From Chara braunii (lineage: Eukaryota; Streptophyta; Charophyceae; Charales; Characeae): a stretch of DNA of 44,772 nucleotides. The stretch spans positions 3,112,991 through 3,157,762 of the forward strand of contig BFEA01000014.1 of the NCBI GenBank assembly GCA_003427395.1, written 5' to 3'. The position numbers and the translations under genes are program-made. Under the pieces are notes generated by a model. The model worked only from the letters and a program-made list of their open reading frames with translations. It did no database searches and was not told where the DNA came from. Shown here one piece after another: positions 20,951 to 31,699 of this stretch. Every line of letters starts with the position of its first letter. Within the stretch, counting starts at the first letter, position 1.

Positions 20951-23900
20951 TCCCTCAAGTACAAGCGGTTATTGCACGCCTGAAAACTCGCATATGAAAA
21001 CTATGAAGTGGGAAAAATGATGCTGGTTTGTGCATCCTAAAAATAGTTTCCCTATCATGAAATCAAGAGGAGGGTTAGTTTGTTCATGGTGAAACCACAT
21101 AACAAACTGAGTTTTCAACTTTTCATATCAAACACGATCTTGAAACACATGTGTATTAAGCTACCCGAAAATCGTGAAGCATCCCCAAGAAGCTTGAACA
21201 GTCGCCACAAGAGTGGCTTTCATGGTCCTCGGGACGTTCATCACTTTTGGATGCTTCATGGTTTTCGGTTATTTGAACAAATGGTCATAATCGTTGCTTT
21301 CATGGTCTTCGAGACGTTCGTCACTTCGGGACGCTTCATGATTTTTGAGTATTTTGAACAGATGACCATAAGGGTTGCTTTCATGGTCTTCGGGACGTTC
21401 ACCACTTCGAGATGCTTCATGATTTCCAGGTAACAACTCTTATGGTATCCTGAAACTACCCAAAAATCATGAAGCATCCCGAAGTGACGAACGTCCCGAA
21501 GACCATGCCTGCAATCTTTATGACTATCTGTTCAAGCTACCCGAAAATCATGAAACATCCCGAAGTGATGAACGTCCCGAAGACCATGAAAGCAACCCTT
21601 ATGACCATCTGTTCCACCTACCCGAAAATCATGAAGCAACCCAAAGTGATGAACGTCCCGAACACCATTGAAGCAACGCTTATGACTATTGGTTCTAACT
21701 CTCAAAAAATCATGAAGCATGCCGAAGTGATGAACATTCCGAAGATCATGAAGCAACCCTTATGGCCATCTGTTGGAGCTACATGAAAATCATGAAGCAT
21801 CCCGAAGTGGCGAACGTCCCGAAGTCCATAAAAACAACCTTTATCACCATCTGTTCAAGCTACCCGAAAATAGTCATAAGAGTTGCTTTCATGGTCTTCG
21901 AGATGTTCATCACTTCTGGACGCTTCATTATTTTTGGGTATTTTGAACAGATGGCCATAAGGTTGCTTTCATGGTTTTCGAAACGTTCATCACTTCGAGA
22001 TGCTTCATGATTTTCAGGTAGCAACCCTTATGGTATCCTGAAGCTACCCGAAAATCATAAAGCATCCCGAAGTGACGAACGTCCGGAAGACCATGCAGCA
22101 ATCCTTATGACCATTTGTTCAAGCTACCCGAAAATCATGAAGCATCCCGAAGTGATGAACGTCCCGAAGACCATGAAAGCAACCCTTATGACCATCTGTT
22201 CCACCTACCCGAAAATCATGAAGCAACCCAAAGTGATAAACGTCCCGAAGACCATTGAAACAACCCCTATGACTATCGGTTCTAGCTCCCAAAAAATCAT
22301 GACAATCCCGAAATGATGAACGTTCCGAAGATCGTGAAAGCAACCCTTATGACCATCTTTTGGAGCTACATAAAAATCATGAAGCATCTCGAAGTGGTGA
22401 ACGTCCCGAAGTTCATGAAAGCAATCTTTATGACCATCTGTTCAAGCTGCCCGAAAATGGTTATAAGAGTTGTTTTCATGGTCTTAAAGACGTTCATCAC
22501 TTCAGGACACTTCATGATTTTCGAGTATTTTGAACAGATGGTCATAAGGGTTGCTTTCATTGTCTTCGGGACGTTCATCACTTTGATATGCTTCATGATT
22601 TTCAGGTAGCAAACCTTCTGGCATCCCGAAGCTACCCGAAAATCATGAAGCATCCCGAAGTGACGAAAGTCCCGAAGACCATGAAAGCAATCTTCATGAC
22701 CATCTGTTCAAACTACCCGAAAATCATGAAGTATCCTTAAGTGATGAACGTCCCAAACACAACGAAAGCAACCCTTATGACCATCTGTTCAAGCTACCCA
22801 AAAATCATGAAGCAACCCGAAGTGATGAACATCCCGAAGACCATGAAAACAACCCTTATGACCATTTGTTCTAACTACCCGAAAATCGTGAAGCATCCCG
22901 AAGTGATGAACGTCCCGAAGATCATGAAAGCAACCCTTATGGCCATCCGTTCAAGCTACCTGAAAATCATGAAAAATCCCAACGTGATGAACATCCCGAA
23001 GTCCATGAAAACAACCTTTATGACCATCTGTTCAAGCTACCTGAAAATCATGAAGCATCCCGGAGTGATGAACGTTCCGAAGACCATGAAAGCAACCCTT
23101 ATGACCATCTGTTTTAGCTATCCGAAAATCATGAAGGAACCCGAAGTGATGAACATTCCGAAGACCATGAAAACAATCCTTATGACTATTTGTTCTAGCT
23201 ACCTGAAAATCATGAAGCATCCCGAAGTGATGAACGTCCCAAAGTCCATGAAAGTAACATTTATGACCATCTGTTCAAGCTACCCGAAAATCATGAAGCA
23301 CCCCGAAGTGATGAACGTCCCGAAGTCCACGAAAGCAACTCTTATGGACATTTGTTCAAGCCACCAAAAAATCATGAAGCATTCCGAAGTGGTGAACGCC
23401 CCGAAGACCATGAAAGCAACCCTTACGATAATTTGTTCAAACTACCCGAAAATCATGAAGCATCCCGAAGTGATGAACGTCCCGAAGGCCATGAAAACAA
23501 CCCTTATGGTCATCTTTTCAAGCTACCCGAAAATCATGAAGCTTCTCGAAGTGATGAACATCCTGAAGACCGTGAAAACAAACCTTATGGCCATCTGTTC
23601 AAGATACCTGAAAATCATGAAGCATCATGAAATAATGAACGTCTCAAAGACAATGAAAGAAACCTTTATGACTATTTTTTCAAGCGACCCGAAAATCATA
23701 AAGCATCCCGAATCGGTGAACGTTCCGAAGACCATGAAAGCAACCCTTATGACCATCTGTTCAAACAATCTGAAAATCATGAAGCATCACGAAGTGATGA
23801 ACGCCCCGAAGATCATGAAAGCAACCCGTATAGCTATTTCTCTGGGCAAGCAACCAATAACTATGATGACAACAACATGGGCGATGAGAAATCCGCACCT

Positions 23901-24033
23901 TTTCAAATGTGTCCTGAAAATTGAGAATAAGAGTGAAGAAAACATGAGCAATGAAAAAGAATTGGGTCTAAGTTGCATATATAATATATGTATGACGGAA
24001 ATTATACGTGTTGTTAACTTTCTCTCCCTTAAG
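20951..24033. mobile_element. ~3.07-kb insertion in the 3' LTR carrying a satellite
   Basis: The 5' LTR reads continuously TCCCCCAAGGCATAAAAG where the 3' LTR is split. The breakpoints carry TCCCTCAAG (20951-20959) and TCCCTTAAG (24025-24033), a 9-bp direct duplication with one mismatch. The insert is 20960-24024. About 200 bp at the left and 190 bp at the right are unique, and the rest is the 81-bp array. No terminal inverted repeat is visible. Nine-bp duplications point to Mutator-like elements, including non-TIR forms, or 8 bp would suggest hAT. No transposase is present. Confidence 0.75.
21160..23830. repeat. 81-bp satellite in mixed orientation with ~587-bp higher-order period
   Basis: The monomer contains GAAGCATCCCGAAGTGATGA, ACGTCCCGAAGACCATGAAA and CTACCCGAAAATCATGAAGC with an 81-bp period. 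Direct blocks (about 21445-21870, 22040-22458, 22625-23830) alternate with inverted blocks (about 21215-21432, 21873-22022, 22459-22609). Equivalent direct-to-inverted junctions recur near 21284, 21871 and 22459, a spacing of about 587 bp. There are roughly 33 monomers in all. Because 81 is divisible by 3, several frames on both strands stay open, including a 432-codon frame at 22741-24039 with a 27-residue repeat. I do not take that as a gene. Confidence 0.93.
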
Positions 24034-24209
24034 GCATAAAAGTCAGATGTGGTTCGCGCTTGCTACAGTCCCTAAGGCTTGCCAAAATAGATTTTAGTTA
24101 TGACCTGAAACTCCACCCCCCGACAATCCTAAAATCCTTAGCACCACCTTTTTTTGCACTTTCGGGCCCCCATCCCACTCCGATCAGGAAATCACGCTGG
24201 GCGTGAGGT
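24033..24209 (+). repeat. 3' LTR, right part
   Basis: Matches 9955-10142, including CTTTCGGGCCCCCATCCCAC and CGATCAGGAA, and ends GCGTGAGGT. A further TGG matches the first bases of the PBS by chance or boundary ambiguity. Confidence 0.9.
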
Positions 24210-25050
24210 TGGCCGTCACGGATCTATAGTTGATCTCTCCTGTCTCGTGTCCAACTCACTTCTGCCACCCAGCTTCCTTGTTGTCTTCCCAACCATTCTC
24301 CGCAGAACCGGGAGATGATTTTGTCAATGTCTACTGTGGTGCATGCCTTGTTAAGTTTTTCCTTCATTGTCCATCATTGGGTCATAATCTCATGTTGTAC
24401 CAGTAGTTGTAGTTGCTCTGTGACCTCCCCCTCTTCCACCCCGGCCCCTTCAATTCCAGAATGCATCTCTTCCAGCGTATTACGCACAGGACGGAGTGCC
24501 TACCCAAGCTGTACATGTTCTCCTCAAAGGTGTTTCCTCGATACTAGGGGCAGTGTCCCTGTAGCGTGGCCCTCCAATCCTATGGCCATGAGGAACCAAG
24601 TACAATGTGCCGCCAAATCTTGTCTCATCAACGCCACAGTAGTACGGCTGCAGGACACTTTAGGAAAATGTGTTCCCCTGTTTCGGGACGCTTTTTGCTA
24701 GGAAAGTTCTGGAGGCATCTTCGGCACCAAGGAAGCGTCCATCCCTGCTGTTCCAACTGCGTGTGGTCAATCAGCCAGTCATTGGTCGGTAGGCATCGGT
24801 GGGTAATTTGCCACTGCAGGGCAGAGATTTTGGTCGGCCTCATTCCATACTCTCTAAACCACTGGACGGGCTTGAGTAGATTCTTCTCTATGTTGAGATT
24901 ACGTTACCATCTGTCCTCTTCTACATTTTTCATCCTGCGCCTTGGTCTTAGCATTCGGTGTACAGTCTTAGTCTTTAGAATGGCTAGTGCTACCGGTTTT
25001 ACCTTTCCCCCTGTTTTCATCGTTGTTTGATTTTTCCATGACCACCGTTG
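24210..25050 (-). pseudogene. minus-strand LINE ORF2 C-terminal fragment (zf-RVT region)
   Basis: The minus-strand frame 24843-24628 reads LQWQITHRCLPTNDWL, then CRRC, GEHIFLKCPAAVLLW, the pattern of the zinc-binding region that follows reverse transcriptase in plant LINEs and related sequences. Upstream minus-strand sequence (to about 25020) continues with VQWFREYGM. Downstream to 24210 the frame decays with stops. It differs from the plus-strand LINE at 455-6118 and represents another family. It probably continues as the 3' UTR and poly(A) at 6992-6892 on the far side of the gypsy insertion. Confidence 0.8.
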
Positions 25051-25799
25051 TTGGACCAAATACCCTTACCCTTACAAGGGTATTTGGCCATGTTTTACAA
25101 TCGACACATCGATTGCACTGACCACCATGACGGGGCCGGTCTGAAAGGAAGAGGGTGTGAGCATTTAGCGTGATACTTGAAACGATTTTCCTAGCCGATG
25201 AGGCCGGGGCGAATCGCTGAGAGAAAATTTTCGAGAATATGTGTGCGCGTTGTCATGATGCGCACTGTGATGGTTAGAATCGGTAATGATACCCTCTGGA
25301 CGAAAAGGTCGAGGGGTTGATTAGGTTAGTGATGTGTCAGGTAGAGATCTACGACACACACTGAGACTTGGCCTGGTACCTGTCTACCTACTAGTACAGG
25401 GCGTCTGAAAATACCGACCTTTGTCTTCCTTTACTCGGCATCTCGAGTACCCAGCGCATCTATCTCTACTTGGTGTGGTACCGGGCCACCTGTTACTTAA
25501 GTGTTTTCCACGACTCTTAAGTGTCGCGGACCTCTTTCCCCGCTACATGAGTGTTTTCCCCGCCGCGACCCTCAATATCGCGGCCACAACTAAGTACCGG
25601 CCTTTGGGCCTTCCGACCTACCAAGCACCCTCGCGGGTCACACCCACACTCAAACCGACAAGCGCTCAGACAGGCATGTAAGCCAGCGGGTGTGCATACG
25701 TGCAAACTTAGGAAACGGGCTCAGGCCACTAGGCGGACTAAGCCTCACTCCACTACTACATACATACTGACTTGCTTCCTTTCTACTCGAAGTGGGAGT

Positions 25800-25811
25800 T
25801 AGCTCAGTAGG
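25800..25811 (+). promoter_or_regulatory. Pol III A-box-like motif
   Basis: TAGCTCAGTAGG fits the tRNA A-box consensus TRGCNNAGYNGG exactly. A weak B-box-like GGGATCGAGGCC follows near 25842. No cloverleaf can be drawn, so this is at most a tRNA-derived fragment. Confidence 0.3.
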
Positions 25812-26382
25812 TTTCGGTGATGCTTGACAAGCGGGGGATACGGGGATCGAGGCCTACCGCCCTCTGAGCTAATCTTTCTTGGGAGCAGTTAGTGCCCGTT
25901 GTGACAGTTGGCACGACGGGGTGGCTAGTAGTTAGATTCTTTTGTTTTCCTTTTATTTTTATTTTTTGTTTTGTTGGTTAGATTATTTTTTATTAAGATT
26001 ATTTTATTTTATTTTATTTTATTTTATTCCTATTTTCTTTCGATTCCCGTGATTGCTTTTTATTAATATGCCTTTATGAATCTGCCTCTGAACCCGGGCA
26101 GATTCGGTTCAGCCATGTGGCAGGGTTCTCAGACTGGCCGAAGTCACAAAAGACTGGCTGCCTGTCGTGAGAACTCGTTAAGCTGCAGGGTGTAGCAAGA
26201 AGCGGGAGAGTTGCGCAGATATGTAGGAGATTACCGCGCGGAGGATGGATAAAGCCATCGCGGAGGAAAAGGGAGTAGGACCGCGCAGAAGAAGGTGGCG
26301 CGGGCAAAGGGAGGTGAGATGAGTAGCGAGAGGGAGAAAGTATGATAAGTAGAAGAAGAGGAAGAAAAAGAAGAAAAAGAAG

Positions 26383-26444
<62 letters not shown>
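26383..26444. repeat. (A)62 homopolymer
   Basis: Sixty-two consecutive A lie within an AAG/GGA-rich stretch of repeat copy 1. It lies inside the repeat and not at its end, so it is not obviously a retroposon tail. Confidence 0.95.
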
Positions 26445-26447
<3 letters not shown>

Positions 26448-26689
26448 AAAAGAAGAAGAAGGAAGGAGAAGGAGAGGGAGAAGAAGGAGAAGGAGGGAGG
26501 AGGAGAGCACTTACCTGACCGTGCGGTCAGATGATTGCGGCGACGACGACGATAAAAACGACGAGAGGAGAGCGAGAAAAAGGTTAGTCTTCAATATCGT
26601 GACTCACTTCATAGTACTCCTATCATTCAGATGAGCTAAATAAGAATGAATCTACCGCTATAACAAGGAAATTTATACTTAGTCTATTA

Positions 26690-27204
<515 letters not shown>

Positions 27205-27283
<79 letters not shown>

Positions 27284-27345
27284 GTGTCATTATTATTATT
27301 ATTAATTATTAATATTATTACTACTATTATTACTACTATTATTAT
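27205..27345. repeat. (ATT)n microsatellite
   Basis: About 26 ATT units, then degenerate ATT/ACT repeats to about 27345. It is the first of four ATT tracts in a 2-kb stretch. Confidence 0.95.
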
Positions 27346-27700
27346 TATATAGATTTTGCCTTAAATTACGAACATACGAACGAGAGGAGCACTGCGGGAA
27401 AAGAAGAAAGACATCGCGTGAAAGAAGAAGACCATGCTGAGGTGAAGAAAGCGTGAGGGAGACGAGAATCATGGGATATAAAAAAAGGGTAATCCGATGG
27501 TCTTCAGGGAAGGAGAAGAGTGTGTGGGTTATCAAGGTCTGATGAGGGTGACGAGATACGTACCTGGTGCATGAAGAGAGGTCGGCGATGGTTTTGGCAG
27601 TTATGTACGTTGGTCTTCGAGAGTCGAAACAAGACTGCTGTGTGAACACAGCTGTAGGTAGGATAGTCGGTTAGAGTAGGCTAGATGGACCGCATGCTAG
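27346..27700. other. partial, diverged copy of the 446-bp unit
   Basis: No gene is seen. GGTGACGAGATACGTACCTGG near 27548 resembles the start of the downstream unit (GAGTGATACGAGAGATATACC), so a truncated third copy may lie here. Confidence 0.4.
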
Positions 27701-27704
27701 TCCT

Positions 27705-28086
27705 TGGGGACACGTGGCATCTGTGAGTGGGGAACGAGGTAGTGAGTGATACGAGAGATATACCTGGTGCTTGAGGCGAACGACATGGGCTGAGATCTGC
27801 TCGTACTTCGGGGAGTTGTTGACATCATCAGTGGCATTGTAGTATAGGCTAGATAGGATCTGCCATACGTAGACTGGGCATCGAGCGCGCGATAGGATAT
27901 CAACAATGGTTCTTCGTTGATGATAATGAGATTATTTCAACATTGTCAATTATGAGCTTTTGTTATGCTCTTATTTGGTGAAACTCGTGATGCAATCCTA
28001 CTGTTGGTTCGAGATCACGACTATCTGGTCTTGTGTATATGATGTTGTTTGATTGCTGAAGTTCGCTATTTCTCATCTTTCTTGCA

Positions 28087-28133
<47 letters not shown>

Positions 28134-28576
28134 GGTGCAGGGTAATCTGGGTGCAAGTGACATCTGTGTGTTGGGGATCGTGGTTGTGAGTGATACGGGA
28201 GACATACCTGGTGATTGAGGCGTGCGGCATTGGCCGAGAAATCTGCTCGTACTTGGGAAGTTGTTGTCGTTAGCATTCGGCATTGTAGCATAGGCTATAT
28301 AGGATCTGCCATTCGTAGACTGGGCATCAAGCGCCAGATAGGATATCAACAATGGTTCTTCATGGATGATGATGAGACTGTTTCAGCATTGTCAATTATG
28401 AGTTTTTGCTGTGCTCTTATTTGGTGAAACTCGTGATGCAATCCTGCTGTTGATCCGAAGTCACGACTATCTGGTCTTGTGTATATGATGTTGTTTGGTT
28501 TCTGAAGTTCGTTATCGCTATTTTTCTTACTTGCAATTATCATTATTATTATTATTATTATTAATATTATTATTAA

Positions 28577-28617
<41 letters not shown>
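27705..28617. repeat. ~446-bp tandem duplication, each copy ending in (ATT)n
   Basis: Copy 1 (about 27705-28134) and copy 2 (about 28150-28617) share long near-identical stretches, for example AGGATATCAACAATGGTTCT at 27892 and 28338 and TATTTGGTGAAACTCGTGAT. Each ends in an ATT tract (28087-28133 and 28540-28617). Both flanks of a unit are ATT repeats, so unequal exchange at the microsatellites could have made the duplication. Short frames in either copy are not conserved in a coding manner. Confidence 0.9.
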
Positions 28618-28618
<1 letters not shown>

Positions 28619-29160
28619 AATTATTATTGCAATCAGACTCGCTTTCGATCACACTTCTCATGCATGCAAACATGAGCACAGCGAACTGGCGAAAAGCGCC
28701 TACTCGAACTCGGAGATATGGTAGCCGAGAACACAGTTCAGGTACAAGTTTATTTCACTGGCTAGGGTGACGCGGCGCCCCCACAACTCTGTTCGAACAC
28801 CGGATCACCCTGGGTACCTCACATACAACATTCTGCATACTTGGACAGACACATGCAACTGCACTACATCTACGAAGAGCCACGACTAACAGACAGACAA
28901 ACAGACAGACAAACCGGACGGACCGACAGATTGGAGAGATAGACAGACAGACTGGGCGCCAGACAGAGAGGAGCGACTTGGATACTGTGTTGGTGTAACC
29001 TACGGGTTTGGGCATTGGCTCATTACTTCATTGTATTGCTCTAAATGGATGGGTTCTTGATGCATTTGTACTCTCTGCTTGTACACGACTACTTTGACAA
29101 GTGTGTGATTTCGCAAACTTGGTTTTCTATATACTGTGCACACTCATATTTCTTGCAGTT
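28618..29160. other. unique and low-complexity sequence, no gene
   Basis: Contains an inverted repeat AGGGTGA/TCACCCT (28764-28770 and 28805-28811) enclosing GTTCGAAC, and a CAGACAGA-rich stretch at about 28880-28965. The part 28650-28760 is distantly similar to 29250-29360. No coding or RNA family is recognised. Confidence 0.5.
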
Positions 29161-29164
29161 ACTA

Positions 29165-29181
29165 TTATTATTATATTTATA

Positions 29182-29235
<54 letters not shown>
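29165..29235. repeat. (ATT)n microsatellite
   Basis: ATT repeats with two TATATTT interruptions at the left end. It is followed by sequence distantly similar to that after the preceding ATT tract. Confidence 0.95.
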
Positions 29236-29419
29236 CTTCTTCAACATCCAACAGGCATACAAACAGATGATGATCACACTGGCACATGGCGCCCACATAA
29301 AGCTCAGAGATAAACGTAGCCGGGAACACAACTCAGATTCAAACTTGTCCCGAAATGGCTATGGCGTTGGGCGTCAGACGACGACTCTTATCCGATCGAA
29401 TGTACTCACCGGCAACTTG

Positions 29420-30805
29420 TTACATACACACACAGACAAAGTGACATACAGTGACATTGTGACACACAATAAACACGAACAGGCTTACGCTGACACAGCG
29501 CCCTACACACTGTGATGCAGACACGGTGAAAAGGGCACACAGTGCACAGTCACATAGTCACAATGACACACGCGTGCACAGACATGGTGATAGTCACACA
29601 ATGACAGAAACACAGCGACACACAGGAATGGTATGACACACACACAGAATACCGTAGCAGGCACACAGTCACACACACAGTGCACATCGATGTGACAGTC
29701 ACACTGTGACACATACACTGTGACAAACACATAGTCACGCAGTGACAGTCACACTGTCACACGGTGACAATTATACAGCGAAACATACACTGTGGCACAT
29801 ACACAGTATCACATAACATAGACACAGTGTCACACTCACTATGATGCAGATACTGAGTCACTTTGATGTATTGTGACACATACACACTGTCACATAACAC
29901 AGACACAATGCCGTACACATTGTGACACAGATACAGAGTCACGCAGTGACGCGGGCACAATCACACAATGACGCGGACACAGTCACACGGTCATATAGTG
30001 CACGGTGACACACGATGGACAAACATATACAGGGTGAAAACAGAGCAGCCACTGAGGCATACATGGTAACACACAGACAAAGTCACGCTGTGACAAACAT
30101 ACATACACAGTGAAAACACTATGACACACAAATGAAAACACAGCCACACACGCAGTGAAGACAAACACACAGACATGGTGAACTGTGACACACAGATACT
30201 GTGACAAACACACAGATATTGTGACAGTCACATAGATACTGAAAACACACATATAGGTACTGACATAGTGACGGCGACACTGTGATGCACGTAAACACAG
30301 TGGAGCAGACACATTGAAACACGGAGACACACACAACACTGTGACATATACAGTGACACAGACTGTGACATACACAGTGACACAAACTATGACATACACA
30401 GTGACACAGACTCACTGTCACATACCTTATGACACATATGTACAGTCACACACACATAGATTTAGTATCACGAACGCTGTAACACATACATAGGGTCACA
30501 CACACAGACGTAGGATCACATACATTGTGACATAAATATACAGCCACACGCGTACACGGTGTCGCACGACACAGACACAGTGTCACGCACACAGTGATTC
30601 AGATACGCGGTCACACCGTGACGCACAGTCATACGGTGACACACAGTCACAATATGTCAAACACGCACGAGGTCGCGCGGTGACACGTACGCAAGTGATA
30701 CGGTCACTGTGATAGAAACAGTGTCACACATTGTGACACACGTACAAACACCATGATACATACACAAATATAGTGATACACAGTCACACAGTGACACTCA
30801 GACAC
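29420..30805. repeat. degenerate CACAGTGACA minisatellite
   Basis: About 1.4 kb consists of variably spaced CACAGTGACA, GTCACACTGTGACA and ACACATACACAG words. The core alternates GTCAC and GTGAC, so the array is rich in short palindromes. No single period holds throughout. Cys/Val-rich minus-strand frames arise from the repeat and are not genes. Confidence 0.9.
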
Positions 30806-30829
30806 AGGGTTTCTTCTAAGGGAAATAAA

Positions 30830-31695
30830 CTATTAGTGTGGTAACAGGAGCGAGGCTCTTAGAAGCCTGCCTTACCACTATAGTAACTAAGATTAGTGTG
30901 GTAAGAGGCATGCCTTACCACTATAGTAACTAAGATTAGTGTGATAAGAGGAGTGGGACTCCGAGAAGCCTGCCTTACAATTATAGTAACTAAGATTAGT
31001 GTGGTNNNNNNNNNNNNNNNNNNNNNNNNNNNNNNNNNNNNNNNNNNNNNNNNNNNNNNNNNNNNNNNNNNNNNNNNNNNNNNNNNNNNNNNNNNNNNNN
31101 NNNNNNNNNNNNNNNNNNNNNNNNNNNNNNNNNNNNNNNNNNNNNNNNNNNNNNNNNNNNNNNNNNNNNNNNNNNNNNNNNNNNNNNNNNNNNNNNNNNN
31201 NNNNNNNNNNNNNNNNNNNNNNNNNNNNNNNNNNNNNNNNNNNNNNNNNNNNNNNNNNNNNNNNNNNNNNNNNNNNNNNNNNNNNNNNNNNNNNNNNNNN
31301 NNNNNNNNNNNNNNNNNNNNNNNNNNNNNNNNNNNNNNNNNNNNNNNNNNNNNNNNNNNNNNNNNNNNNNNNNNNNNNNNNNNNNNNNNNNNNNNNNNNN
31401 NNNNNNNNNNNNNNNNNNNNNNNNNNNNNNNNNNNNNNNNNNNNNNNNNNNNNNNNNNNNNNNNNNNNNNNNNNNNNNNNNNNNNNNNNNNNNNNNNNNN
31501 NNNNNNNNNNNNNNNNNNNNNNNNNNNNNNNNNNNNNNNNNNNNNNNNNNNNNNNNNNNNNNNNCTTACCACTATAGTAACTAAGATTACTGTGGTAAGA
31601 GGAGCAAGGCTCCGAGAAGCCTACCTTACCACTATAGTAACTACGATTAGTCTGGTAAGAGGAGCGAAGCTCCGAGAAGCCTGGCTTATCACTAT
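30830..31695. repeat. 60-bp palindromic satellite with 559-base gap
   Basis: The unit (GATTAGTGTGGTAAGAGGAG, GAGGCTCCGAGAAGCC, CTTACCACTATAGTAACTAA) repeats about every 60 bp on both sides of an N gap at 31006-31564. TGGTAAG and CTTACCA are inverted within each unit and enclose GGCT/AGCC, so each monomer can fold as a hairpin. One copy (about 30888-30928) lacks the middle. The real array length is unknown. Confidence 0.95.
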
Positions 31696-31699
31696 CTGA

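Larger units (their letters stand above)
18255..20958 (+). repeat. 3' LTR, left part
   Basis: Colinear with 6993 onward. It shares the TATA context, the C-rich blocks and the terminal gene-poor sequence. It lacks the MITE present in the 5' LTR and has a much longer GA tract. It is interrupted at 20951-20959 by a ~3-kb insertion. Confidence 0.93.
6993..24209 (+). mobile_element. Ty3/gypsy LTR retrotransposon with nested insertions
   Basis: Two long direct repeats starting TGTGAC (6993 and 18255) and ending GTGAGGT (10142 and 24209) flank an 8.1-kb internal region. Its order is PBS, gag, protease, RT, RNase H, integrase, which is the Ty3/gypsy order. By eye the first 125 bp of the two LTRs differ at roughly 8% of positions, so the insertion is old. 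All coding domains carry stops or frameshifts. A 382-bp MITE sits in the 5' LTR and a ~3.07-kb satellite-bearing insertion in the 3' LTR. I found neither a convincing 5-bp target duplication nor a purine tract directly before 18255. Confidence 0.93.

Noticed and set aside
21160-23830. CRISPR-like array
   Set aside because: Whole 81-bp monomers repeat with no unique spacers, orientation changes within the array, and the genome is eukaryotic.
22741-24039. 432-codon frame as a repeat protein gene
   Set aside because: Its periodicity follows from an 81-bp satellite, other frames on both strands are equally open, and it runs through an insertion boundary into LTR sequence.
6988-24214. 5-bp target duplication of the gypsy element
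   Set aside because: CGTGG before the 5' LTR has no matching 5-mer after the 3' LTR. GTCGTGG/GTCACGG is only a partial resemblance.
29503-30421. Cys/Val-rich minus-strand frames as secreted proteins
   Set aside because: They are the CACAGTGACA array in translation and shift frame with each indel of the repeat.
30859-31699. Long frames across 31006-31564
   Set aside because: They consist of undetermined bases in an assembly gap.
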